Source: Sporocytophaga sp.
GTDB lineage: Bacteria; Bacteroidota; Bacteroidia; Cytophagales; Cytophagaceae
NCBI RefSeq assembly: GCF_017745095.1
Contig: NZ_JAGHZZ010000001.1
Span: 186,001 to 250,000, forward strand
Reading direction: 5' to 3'
DNA: 64,000 nt
Position numbers and translations under genes: made by a program. The first letter of the stretch is position 1. Each line of letters begins with the position of its first letter. The notes beneath the pieces are model-generated. The model had not been told where the DNA came from and made no database searches. It saw nothing but the letters and a program-made list of their open reading frames with translations. Shown piece by piece: positions 56,158 to 64,000 of the stretch.

Positions 56158-56177
56158 TAATTATTTGTACAATATTG

Positions 56178-56212
56178 AAAAAGTGGCTAAAGTTTATCTT
56201 TGGCCACTTTTT
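56178..56212 (+). terminator. Terminator of the GH8 gene
   Basis: AAAAAGTGGCTAAAG / CTTTGGCCACTTTTT with a 5-base loop and one T-G pair, followed by TTATTTTT, 20 bases past the stop. Confidence 0.85.
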
Positions 56213-56691
56213 TTATTTTTTCACATTTGAAATTACTTAAATCATCGATCTGTTCGGACTAATGGACATTTTTCGGTCAATGTCTAATTGACTTTTATAA
56301 CTGGAATGAACAATGTGAAATGGCTTTAAAAGACTTCAGGTAATAGCTTTTGTCATCGAATATTGTATCTCAATATTTACCATTCCCATTAGCTGCATAT
56401 AGCATAATGAGCTAAGTAAGGGTTTGTAGCCAGCAATTCCTCAGAAAGTATTAATAATTTACACTCTCTTATTAATTGTATTTTATGGTATTATTTCGAG
56501 AAATGATATAACAAGTCAAAAACATTAATTTGGGGAAGGTCAGATCACAAGCTGCTTTTTCAGACTGCAATTCGTCTAGTTCATTGAGTTTATTCAAGTA
56601 GGACTAATGCATTGAAATGCTTGTTTTAAGATGCCTAGTTTTTAAAAAATTAGTACCTGTAATTTAATAGTTTGTTGATACTACCGCAGTC
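56213..56691. other. Intergenic region upstream of GH9 copy 1
   Basis: 479 bases without a convincing ORF. A possible -7 element TAGTTTG (56668-56674) precedes the GH9 start by 17 bases, without a -33 TTG. No repeats were recognised. Confidence 0.4.
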
Positions 56692-58719
56692 ATGAAAAAA
56701 ATCATTCAAGTAATTCTTCCTATAGTCTTCATAAATATACAAGGCTTTTCACAGACACTTACGAAGCTGGATTATCAAAAAGCATTGTGGATGACAACGA
56801 GATTTTACGGAGCTCAAAGGTCTGGTGATAATAACTGGGTTCTCTATAATCATTTACCGGCGGGTGTAGCCTCAAACTTAAGAGGAAAGGCTTTTATCGC
56901 AGATGCTGATGGAAGCACAGATCTCTCGGGTGGCTGGCACGATTGCGGAGACCATGTAAAATTCGGTCAAACTCAGTTTTATTCAGCTTATATATTGCTC
57001 AAAGGATATGCAGAATTTAAAACAGGTTATGACGACAAATATTCATTTGAGTATCAGGGATACAAAACTGCTAACAAATGGAATTTTGAAGACAATGCGC
57101 ATGATCCGAACTGTATTCCTGATGTTTTGGATGAAATGAAGCATGAAACAGATTTTCTTATAAAATGCACTCCTAATGCCACAACTTTTTATTATCAGGT
57201 CGGTCAGGGTGGCCCTGATCATAAGATTTGGGAAACAGCAGTGAAGATGCAAACTGAGACAGTTGCGAACGGAGGAGAGCCAAGAGTAGTTTATAAAAAT
57301 CCCAATGATGCATCGATGGCATCTTTTTGTGGTGCAACTTTGGCACTCATGTCAAGAATGTACAAAAAATTTGATCCTGCTTATGCAGCTACATGCCTTA
57401 CACATGCGGTTTATGCCTATACTTATGCAAAAAATCATCCGGGTACAGCAGGTGCAGGTGATAGAGGATTTTATGGAGCTAACACATCATGGAAGGATGA
57501 CTATGCAACTTTATGTACCGAATTATATTTTGCAACCGGAACTGTAAGTTATAAAACAGAAGCGCTTTCTTATGAATCTCAGATAACAATCAATACTGCA
57601 TGGGCTTTGGATTATGGCAATAATGAAGAAATTGCTATATATAATTTAGCTTTATTGGGAAGCACAACAGCAAAAACTACCTTTAACAATAGAATAAACT
57701 CTGGATATATCAATGGAAATAGAAATGGTTCAGGGCTTTTTACTGGTGGAAATGCTTCTTGGGGAGCTTTGCGATACAATGCCATTGCGTCATTCCTGAT
57801 TAGCCTTTATTCAAAACTGAATAATGATGTGTCCTCAGCCACTATCAATGCTATTTGCAAAGATATTGACTATATAATGGGAAGTAATTCTTCCAAACGT
57901 TCATATATAGTTGGTTTTACTCCTTCTGCAACTGGTTATATTGCTCCTCAGAAACCGCATCATAGAAACGTTTATCTCAGAGACGACAATCCACCAAATG
58001 CAGATAATACTCTTACTATTCCATCCAAAAACCAACAATTGGGGGCTTTAGTGGGCGGAAAACGAGATGGCTCTTATACTGATGATAGAAGTGATTATGC
58101 TAATTCTGAGGTTTGCATAGATTATAATGCAGGTTTAGTTGGAGCCCTCGGCTTCATTAATTCAAGGCTAGCTCCTGTGGATACTAATAAAATCTGTGTA
58201 AATGCTCCTCCGGATGTTCCTCAAGTTGTAGGGCCTGCAACAGCGAACGTAGGGGAAACCAATACATATAGTGTGACAGCAGTTTCAGGAACAAATTTTG
58301 TGTGGACTGTGACGGGAGATGTACAAATTGTTTCTGGTCAAGGTACTTCAGCTTTGGTAGTTAAATTTAATGGAGGTAATGCGACTATTTCTGTCCTGGC
58401 TACTAATTCTTATGGAAGTACAACCTCCCCTTCTAAAGTTGTTACTGTTCAGTCTGTAACCGGTATTTTGTCCTCATTACACCAACTTGTGAATATTTAT
58501 CCAAACCCATTTAATAGTGCCTTCACACTGAATTTATCTTCATTAAGTGGTAATGTTTTTGTGAAAGTTTATGATTTGAAATCAAATCTTTTAGTTGGTC
58601 AAAAGGAGGTTGATTCAGGATCTGAAATTACTTTAGGAGGAGATTATCCACCGGGATTCTATATTGTTGAGGTAATTTCTGAAAATGTGAATTACAAATA
58701 TAAACTCGTAAAACAATAA
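56692..58719 (+). CDS. Secreted GH9 cellulase, copy 1
   Basis: A 675-residue exported cellulase. Signal peptide (1-20); GH9 catalytic domain (about 22-490) with the catalytic Asp pair Asp84 and Asp87 in GGWHDCGDHVKFG, the His signature PHHRNVY (His423-424) and the proton donor Glu473 in SDYANSEVCIDYNAG. A single PKD/Ig-like module (about 505-590) and a T9SS sorting domain (last 75 residues) follow; both are close relatives of the corresponding C-terminal parts of the GH8 enzyme. No N-terminal Ig domain and no CBM3 are present. It should hydrolyse beta-1,4-glucan at or outside the cell surface. Confidence 0.94.
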   Translation: MKKIIQVILPIVFINIQGFSQTLTKLDYQKALWMTTRFYGAQRSGDNNWVLYNHLPAGVASNLRGKAFIADADGSTDLSGGWHDCGDHVKFGQTQFYSAYILLKGYAEFKTGYDDKYSFEYQGYKTANKWNFEDNAHDPNCIPDVLDEMKHETDFLIKCTPNATTFYYQVGQGGPDHKIWETAVKMQTETVANGGEPRVVYKNPNDASMASFCGATLALMSRMYKKFDPAYAATCLTHAVYAYTYAKNHPGTAGAGDRGFYGANTSWKDDYATLCTELYFATGTVSYKTEALSYESQITINTAWALDYGNNEEIAIYNLALLGSTTAKTTFNNRINSGYINGNRNGSGLFTGGNASWGALRYNAIASFLISLYSKLNNDVSSATINAICKDIDYIMGSNSSKRSYIVGFTPSATGYIAPQKPHHRNVYLRDDNPPNADNTLTIPSKNQQLGALVGGKRDGSYTDDRSDYANSEVCIDYNAGLVGALGFINSRLAPVDTNKICVNAPPDVPQVVGPATANVGETNTYSVTAVSGTNFVWTVTGDVQIVSGQGTSALVVKFNGGNATISVLATNSYGSTTSPSKVVTVQSVTGILSSLHQLVNIYPNPFNSAFTLNLSSLSGNVFVKVYDLKSNLLVGQKEVDSGSEITLGGDYPPGFYIVEVISENVNYKYKLVKQ

Positions 58720-58720
58720 T

Positions 58721-58756
58721 GAATGCCGTGAGCTACTTATGTAGCTCACGGCATTC
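58721..58756 (+). terminator. Terminator-like perfect hairpin after GH9 copy 1
   Basis: A 16-bp perfect stem (GAATGCCGTGAGCTAC / GTAGCTCACGGCATTC) with loop TTAT, starting one base after the stop codon. The T tract is poor (TAATTATG). Confidence 0.65.
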
Positions 58757-58929
58757 TAATTATGTCTCATTATTAAAGTTAATGATTGTAATTCCATCAA
58801 AGGAATAATAGTTTAATCTTTACTATAAGCTTACAACGATAAGTTAAAAAAATTTTTCTGTATATATTAAATTATTGGAAGAGGGGATTTGCTCTTAGCT
58901 CTTCCAATAACATTGCATATACAGGTCAA

Positions 58930-59403
58930 AAGGTCTAATACCGGAAACATTGATCCTATAGCCTTGAATGCTTGAGCAGTAGGCATGATGAAGATTACAC
59001 CAGTGATACTTCTTGATGCTAAGAAGAAAGAGGACGAGAAAATTTTAATCTTGAGAAGATGATGAAGGGTTTCATCTCTGATAAATGAAATCATTGATGA
59101 CTTTAAATTAACTATACCTGATGATTGGGAGTTTTTTCAGCTTTGATACTGCCCAACGAGGTTCCTGAAAGGAAATTTCAGAATTACGAAGACAAACTGC
59201 CTGCATTCTTATTAAGTCCATTCGCAAGTTTATAATTCTTATGTGAAAAATATTCGGAGAATGGATATGCCATTAGACCACATAAAAATGAAGTATATTC
59301 AACCTAGAGGAACATACTAATGCTTGTTCCAAATTATGCCTATCAAGGACCTAATTTGTCAAACATTGCTGACAGAGATGTTAATTATAGCTTTTTGAAA
59401 TAA
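58930..59403 (+). pseudogene. Decayed glycosyltransferase (GT25-like) remnant
   Basis: Plus-strand translation shows conserved glycosyltransferase-25-type blocks in changing frames: ILIL then, after a one-base shift at 59054, EDDEGFHL (59055-59078); then DDFKLTIPDDWEFFQL followed by a stop, YCPTRFLKGNFRITKTNCLHSY, another stop, HSQVYNSYVKNIRRMDMPLDHI, a stop, and finally in another frame MLVPNYAYQGPNLSNIADRD to the stop at 59403. At least two frameshifts and several stops make it non-functional. The N-terminal part is missing. GT25-type enzymes transfer hexoses in LPS or to proteins; the family call rests on the EDD, PDDW and YQ-PN-S-I blocks. The reading frame and content are seen; the family name is inference. 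Confidence 0.7.
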
Positions 59404-59448
59404 CCCCCTATACAGAGACAGTTTAATTTTTTGGTTCGCCGCAAGTTT

Positions 59449-59483
59449 AAGTGCTTTTTTCTGGGTAACGGGGAAAAGCACTT
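59449..59483 (+). terminator. Terminator of the decayed glycosyltransferase gene
   Basis: AAGTGCTTTT / AAAAGCACTT, a 10-bp stem extended by G-U pairs, followed by TTGTTTTTGG. It lies 46 bases past the last stop codon of the remnant and seems intact. 59484-59744 holds nothing further that can be supported. Confidence 0.65.
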
Positions 59484-59744
59484 TTGTTTTTGGATAGCCA
59501 AATTTGCCTTTTTTATGTCTAATTATGTGATTTATCTAAGGTGAAATTAGGCGTCACTACTGCATTGAAATTCAATGGAGTATAATAATGTTTCGAATTT
59601 TGGGTGCTAAGTAATAAATTATTAAAGCTAAATAGTTAAAAAATAGTGAGGATTTATTACATGCATGATTTTATACGCCTCATTCAGTCTGTTTATGGTA
59701 CAATTTTTTATTTGTAAATTAATAGATCATAGAGTTGTCTACCA

Positions 59745-62700
59745 ATGAAAAAGATTTACCAAATTTTATTTATCCTCTTCATTTTTTGTCAAACAGCGTT
59801 TTCTCAAACACTCACGAACGCCGATTATCAAAAAGCATTATGGATGTCCACTAGGTTTTATGGTGCCCAAAGATCAGGTGATAATAACTGGACAATTTAT
59901 AATCACTTGCCCACAGGTGTGCCAGCAGCCTTGAGAGGCAAAGCATTTACCGCAGATGCAGATGGTGGTACTGATCTTTCGGGTGGTTGGCATGATTGCG
60001 GAGACCATGTGAAGTTTGGGCAGACACAGTTTTATTCAGCCTATATGCTTCTCAAAGGATATGCGGAATTTAAAACTGGTTATGACGACAGGTACTCTTT
60101 TGATTACCAGGGATACAAAGCTGCTGGCAAATGGAATTTTGAAGACAATGCCCATGATCCTAATTGTATTCCTGATGTACTGGATGAAATGAAGCATGAA
60201 ACCGATTTTCTCATAAAATGTACTCCTAATGCCACCACATTTTACTATCAGGTTGGTCAGGGAGGACCAGACCACATGATATGGGAAACTGCGGTGAAAA
60301 TGCAAACAGAATCGGTTGGGAATGGCGGACAGCCTAGGGTTGCTTATAAAAATCCAAATGATGCATCGATGGCTTCATTTTGTGGAGCAACTCTCGCTCT
60401 AATGTCAAGAATGTATAAGAAGTTTGATCCCGCTTACGCAGCGACTTGCCTTACTCATGCAGTTTATGCATATACTTATGCTAAAAATCATCCTGGAACT
60501 GCAGGCTCAGGAGACGGAGGTTTTTATTCGGCAAATGGATCATGGAAGGATGACTATGCTACTTTGTGTACAGAATTATATTTTGCTACTGGCACTGTAA
60601 GTTATAAAACAGAGGCTCTTTCTTACGAATCTCAGATTACAATAAATACAGGTTGGGCTTTTGATTATGGAAATAATGAAGAAATTGCGTTATACAATTT
60701 GGCTTTATTAGGAAGTACAACCGCAAAGACTACCTTTAATAATAGAATAAGCACAGGTTATATTTCAGGAAATAGAAATGGTGCTGGTATTTTTAATGGT
60801 GGAAATGCTTCATGGGGAGCTTTGCGATATAATGCTTTAGCATCATTCCTTATTGGTCTTTATTCAAAGCTGAATAATGATGTTTCTGCTGCTACTATTA
60901 ACGCTATTTTTAAAGACATTGATTATATAATGGGGAACAATTCTTCAAAACGTTCCTATATAGTTGGTTTTTCCCCCGCAGGAACTGGTTATGTTGCACC
61001 ACAGAAACCTCACCACAGAAATGTTTATCTTAGAGATGACAATCCTGGGAACGGCGATAACTCTCTTACTATTCCTGCTAAAAACCAGCAGTTGGGAGCT
61101 TTAGTAGGAGGAAAACGTGATGGAACATACACAGATGATAGGAGCGACTATGCTAATTCTGAAGTATGTATTGATTACAACGCTGGACTGGTAGGTGCTC
61201 TTGGCTTTATAAATTCAAAAGTGGCTCCAGTTGATACTAATAAATTCTGTGGAAATACCCCACCATGTCAGACACCTTCGCTGGGTGCAGACATAAGTGC
61301 ATGCGGATCTTCATTTCCTTTTCAACTGAACTCAAATACTCCCACAGGTACTTCAATTAGATTTACCTGGAAAAAAATTAGTCCTGTTGCATCTATACTA
61401 GTTAATAACAGCAGTAACACTGCAGATAACAAATATTCAGTTACAGCTGCTAATGGAGCGGGCACTTACGTGGTCATACGAGATTCTTTGGATGCTGCAA
61501 ATGCAGTGGCGTGTACCAAATCAGATACTATTATAATAAGCAGTACATTGCCTTTACCTTTAATATCGCCTACCGGTCCTATTAATTTATGTAATCCTGC
61601 CTCTGTTGATCTCACAGTTTCTAATGGAGCAGCATTTCCCGCCTCAACTACCTGGCAATGGAGTCTGGATGGTAATAGTATTACGGGTGAAGAAGCGCAA
61701 ACATTACTCAATGTAAGAAAGGCGGGAGTGTATAAAATTACTGCAAGTATATCCGGTTGTGCTTCTACCGAGGCGAGTATCACTATCACTTCGAGCCTTC
61801 CCATAGCAGTTGATGGCTGTGCGTCTAGTGCTCCTATTAAGCTTTCAATTGCAAGTGCTACTGGGGGACCATACAACTGGTATGCAACTGCTACTTCCAC
61901 CACTCCATTGGCGACAGGCGTAACTACTTTCAATGCACCAGCTGCCGGAACTTACTATGTACAGGATATGAGCAGCACTACAGGAAGTGTAGGTCCTACT
62001 ACTTCTTTAGGAACTGGCACAAACTGGGGAGCAGCTCCTGCGGATAATGTATTACTATTTACAGCTACTAAGGATTTTACACTTAATTCTTTCAAAGTTC
62101 CTTTTGGAAATATTTATGCTAATAATTCCACAGCAACAATTACTGTGGAAGTTGTGAACAGTTCAGGAACAGCATTATCTCCTCCGAGAATATTTACTTC
62201 AGACCCGGTAAATGTAACAACTGCGATGGCGAATAGTCTGATCTCCTTTAGTTTTACAGGGTTCGACGTTAAGGCTGCCTGGGGGCCAAATCTGGGATTT
62301 AGAATATCTGCTCTCAACCTAAATGGTGAGCCTCTCTGGAATTCCACCGGAGCGTCATATCCTTATACTTCTAATCCTTCTGGTGTTGTATCTCTTACAG
62401 GAACTCGCGGAGGTGATGCTGATGCAAATGATTACATGTATTTTTATGACTGGAAAATTTCAACTGGAAACAATTGCAGCAGGCTGCCAGTCATTGCAAC
62501 TACGGGAACTGGTTGTGAGACTTCTCCCGTAAGATTATTGGAGTTTAAAGGAACTCGTGAAAGCAATTTGACTTCATTAACCTGGATTACAGCATCAGAG
62601 GAAAACAGCAGTTACTTTGAAATCCAGAGATCAACCAATGGAACAGACTTTGTCGGAATCGCTAAAGTGCCCGCAGCAGGCATAAGTTCGTCAGTTTTAT

Positions 62701-63059
62701 ATTACAATTTTGAAGATAGTTATCCGGTAAATGGAATATTCTATTATCGATTAAAACAAGTGGATTTTGATGGTTCACATGAACTAAGTAAAATTGTTTC
62801 AGTCTCAAATGAAGATCAGACAAGGTTAAGCCTTGTTCCAAACCCGTTCCAGAAATCATCTCTGCTAGCTGTAATTTCACCTTATAGCAGCACTTATTCT
62901 GTATATGTAGTTGACTTGTCTGGTAAAGTAATTGATACTGCTGAGAATCTCGGTATTGAAGAGAAAGTTGAAATAGGAGCTTCATTAAGCTCAGGCATGT
63001 ATCTTCTAAAGGTTGTAATAAATGGGAAGACGTATCATTTGAAGATGGTTAAGAATTAA
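59745..63059 (+). CDS. Secreted GH9 cellulase, copy 2, with Ig-like modules
   Basis: A 1104-residue exported cellulase. Signal peptide (1-20); the GH9 domain (about 22-490) is collinear without gaps and roughly nine in ten residues identical by eye to copy 1, with the same catalytic residues Asp84, Asp87 and Glu473. The C-terminal part differs: Ig-like modules (about 505-690, CQTPSLGADISACGSSFPF) that match those of the GH8 enzyme, a further beta-sandwich region (about 700-930), a fibronectin-like segment (LTSLTWITASEENSSYFEIQRS, about 935-1010) and a T9SS sorting domain with a different sequence (LVPNPFQKSS ... SGMYLLKVVINGK). It shares the substrate class of copy 1; the extra modules may change binding or localisation (inference). 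Confidence 0.94.
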   Translation: MKKIYQILFILFIFCQTAFSQTLTNADYQKALWMSTRFYGAQRSGDNNWTIYNHLPTGVPAALRGKAFTADADGGTDLSGGWHDCGDHVKFGQTQFYSAYMLLKGYAEFKTGYDDRYSFDYQGYKAAGKWNFEDNAHDPNCIPDVLDEMKHETDFLIKCTPNATTFYYQVGQGGPDHMIWETAVKMQTESVGNGGQPRVAYKNPNDASMASFCGATLALMSRMYKKFDPAYAATCLTHAVYAYTYAKNHPGTAGSGDGGFYSANGSWKDDYATLCTELYFATGTVSYKTEALSYESQITINTGWAFDYGNNEEIALYNLALLGSTTAKTTFNNRISTGYISGNRNGAGIFNGGNASWGALRYNALASFLIGLYSKLNNDVSAATINAIFKDIDYIMGNNSSKRSYIVGFSPAGTGYVAPQKPHHRNVYLRDDNPGNGDNSLTIPAKNQQLGALVGGKRDGTYTDDRSDYANSEVCIDYNAGLVGALGFINSKVAPVDTNKFCGNTPPCQTPSLGADISACGSSFPFQLNSNTPTGTSIRFTWKKISPVASILVNNSSNTADNKYSVTAANGAGTYVVIRDSLDAANAVACTKSDTIIISSTLPLPLISPTGPINLCNPASVDLTVSNGAAFPASTTWQWSLDGNSITGEEAQTLLNVRKAGVYKITASISGCASTEASITITSSLPIAVDGCASSAPIKLSIASATGGPYNWYATATSTTPLATGVTTFNAPAAGTYYVQDMSSTTGSVGPTTSLGTGTNWGAAPADNVLLFTATKDFTLNSFKVPFGNIYANNSTATITVEVVNSSGTALSPPRIFTSDPVNVTTAMANSLISFSFTGFDVKAAWGPNLGFRISALNLNGEPLWNSTGASYPYTSNPSGVVSLTGTRGGDADANDYMYFYDWKISTGNNCSRLPVIATTGTGCETSPVRLLEFKGTRESNLTSLTWITASEENSSYFEIQRSTNGTDFVGIAKVPAAGISSSVLYYNFEDSYPVNGIFYYRLKQVDFDGSHELSKIVSVSNEDQTRLSLVPNPFQKSSLLAVISPYSSTYSVYVVDLSGKVIDTAENLGIEEKVEIGASLSSGMYLLKVVINGKTYHLKMVKN

Positions 63060-63064
63060 GTCAA

Positions 63065-63265
63065 AAGCTCAAAGCAGAAAGCTTAAAGCGGAAAGTAAAA
63101 TTAAGATTTGAATACAAGGAAAGGTTATCTGTATAAGGTAGCTTTTCCTTTTTACTATTACATAAAGCAAGAGGGAATGTTATCATTAGATAACATTCCC
63201 TCTATATTATTAAAGTTTAAATCTGCTTTTGTTTCTTTCTGCTTTACGCTTTTTGCTTTCAGCTT
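63065..63265. repeat. Inverted AAGC-type repeats enclosing two hairpins
   Basis: Arms of 31 bases (63065-63095 and 63235-63265) are inverted copies with 27 of 31 matches, built from the unit AAGC(T/A)nAAAGC, which also occurs at 3087-3151. Between them lie a terminator-like hairpin (AAGGAAA 63116 / TTTCCTT 63150, then TTTACT) and a perfect 14-bp hairpin at 63171-63202 (GAGGGAATGTTATC / GATAACATTCCCTC). It fills the gap between the convergent GH9 and YcxB-like genes almost exactly. Confidence 0.65.
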
Positions 63266-63743
63266 ATTTTATGTACTCTTTCCTTTTCAAAATGCTATCC
63301 ATAAAACGAATATCATTGTCCGAATTGAAGATTTTAAAGGGAAGATGAATGATCTGGGCTTTATTGATTATTAACAGATAGGCATCTTTGGTTTTTTCAG
63401 CAGCTACAACCATATTCCATTGTATCTGACTTCCCTGTTTAGGGTTTAACTTGATGAGTACCTGTCTGCTGTCAATTTCATAGGTAAGTTTATCAAACAT
63501 AATTTGATTTTGTGGTAGTTGCGTAACTCCTGTAAACTGAATTGCCCAGAATAAGATGTAACCAACGACAGCAATGATTGCAGTTACTATAAACCACCAT
63601 TTATATTCTGGAAGGAATATGGCAATACATCCGAACAATATTGGTCCGAATATATACCACCACTGCTTTTTGACAAGGTTTGTAAGAGCAATCTTTACGT
63701 AAGTGTTTTTAGGTAACTGGTACTTTTTTGTTTTAATAATCAT
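63264..63743 (-). CDS. YcxB-like membrane protein
   Basis: A 159-residue protein with two adjacent transmembrane helices (about 30-70) followed by a soluble YcxB-like C-terminal domain: NQIMFDKLTYEIDSRQVLIKLNPKQGSQIQWNMVVAAEKTKDAYLLIINKAQIIHLPFKIF. Function of the family is unknown; the domain resembles PH-like sandwich folds. Its stop codon overlaps the AAGC repeat arm. Assignment is by pattern recognition. Confidence 0.65.
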   Translation of the reverse strand: MIIKTKKYQLPKNTYVKIALTNLVKKQWWYIFGPILFGCIAIFLPEYKWWFIVTAIIAVVGYILFWAIQFTGVTQLPQNQIMFDKLTYEIDSRQVLIKLNPKQGSQIQWNMVVAAEKTKDAYLLIINKAQIIHLPFKIFNSDNDIRFMDSILKRKEYIK

Positions 63744-63773
63744 AATTCCCTGATTCTTCTGTATTTAAATTTT

Positions 63774-64000
63774 TTAAAATGCCTTAAGGCTAAGATCCAG
63801 ACTCCTGAATGAATGAGTCAATGCTCCACAGGAGATATAGTCAACGCCTGTTAGTGCATAAGATCTTATAGTAGATTCATTGATGCCTCCGGAAGCTTCA
63901 GTTTCATATCTTCTGGCTATTAGAGTTACTGCCTCTTTCATAAGTTGAGGGCTCATATTGTCAAGCATTATTCTGTCAATTCCTCCTACATTAAGCACTT
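63774..64000 (-). CDS. nadC: Nicotinate-nucleotide pyrophosphorylase (carboxylating), C-terminal part
   Basis: The last 75 or so residues of NadC (quinolinate phosphoribosyltransferase), continuing past the window edge. Diagnostic segments are IDRIMLDNMSPQLMKEAV, EASGGINESTIRSYALTGVDYISCGALTHS and the end SLDLSLKAF. The enzyme forms nicotinate mononucleotide from quinolinate and PRPP in NAD synthesis. The visible methionine near 63998 is internal, not the start. Confidence 0.9.
   Translation of the reverse strand, partial: VLNVGGIDRIMLDNMSPQLMKEAVTLIARRYETEASGGINESTIRSYALTGVDYISCGALTHSFRSLDLSLKAF

Noticed and set aside
58867..59094. Minus-strand ORF of 75 codons between the GH9 genes
   Set aside because: The plus strand of the same stretch shows conserved but broken glycosyltransferase motifs, so this ORF is antisense to a pseudogene.
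61466..61933. Minus-strand ORF of 155 codons
   Set aside because: Fully antisense to the Ig-like modules of GH9 copy 2; its length comes from the low stop density opposite Ser/Thr-rich coding.
63108..63374. Plus-strand ORF of 88 codons
   Set aside because: It runs through two hairpins and the AAGC repeats and into the antisense of the YcxB-like gene; its sequence has no family features.

Overview
The window looks like chromosome from a low-GC member of the Bacteroidota, most likely a cellulolytic Cytophagales bacterium of the Sporocytophaga/Cytophaga type (inference). The reasons are Bacteroidota-type promoters (TTG, about 20 bases, then TAnnTTTG), several secreted proteins with C-terminal type IX secretion sorting domains, Bacteroidota gene families (DUF4286, FucP-type sugar symporter, long Rho), and a cluster of cellulases of families GH8 and GH9. 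No tRNA, rRNA, CRISPR array or complete insertion sequence was seen.

Layout. 1-11 kb is housekeeping: dxs, scpA, ndk, a DHH phosphoesterase, two FKBP isomerases, corA, rho, serS and a DUF4286 protein. 11-19 kb holds a sugar MFS symporter, a tiny Pro/Lys-rich ORF, a secreted malectin-domain protein, a ceramidase-like protein, an ABC-F ATPase and a GntP-type gluconate transporter. 19-33 kb holds a six-PAS histidine kinase, a GT39-like membrane protein, a degenerate parvulin, a large FAD/Fe-S oxidoreductase, a small LRR protein, a GltB-like FMN protein and xseAB, with a pair of inverted REP-like palindromes beside xseB. 33.8-37 kb is an accessory island of orphan genes. One of them, with a PD-(D/E)XK-like motif, is bracketed by two homologous intergenic elements that resemble gene-cassette recombination sites. 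37-41 kb holds two secreted proteins, one with YwqK/MORN-like repeats and one with a von Willebrand A domain.

41-50 kb carries lysA and a complete trpEGDCFBA operon. A 14-residue leader peptide with three consecutive Trp codons and a strong intrinsic terminator precede trpE, which is a classical attenuator arrangement. The operon ends with a HisA-like TIM barrel that lacks the catalytic Asp of true HisA. feoAB (iron uptake) follows behind its own promoter.

53-63 kb is a cellulase locus: one GH8 and two nearly identical GH9 enzymes, all with signal peptides and type IX sorting domains but with reshuffled accessory modules. A decayed glycosyltransferase gene lies between the two GH9 copies. 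The window closes with a YcxB-like membrane protein and the C-terminal part of nadC.
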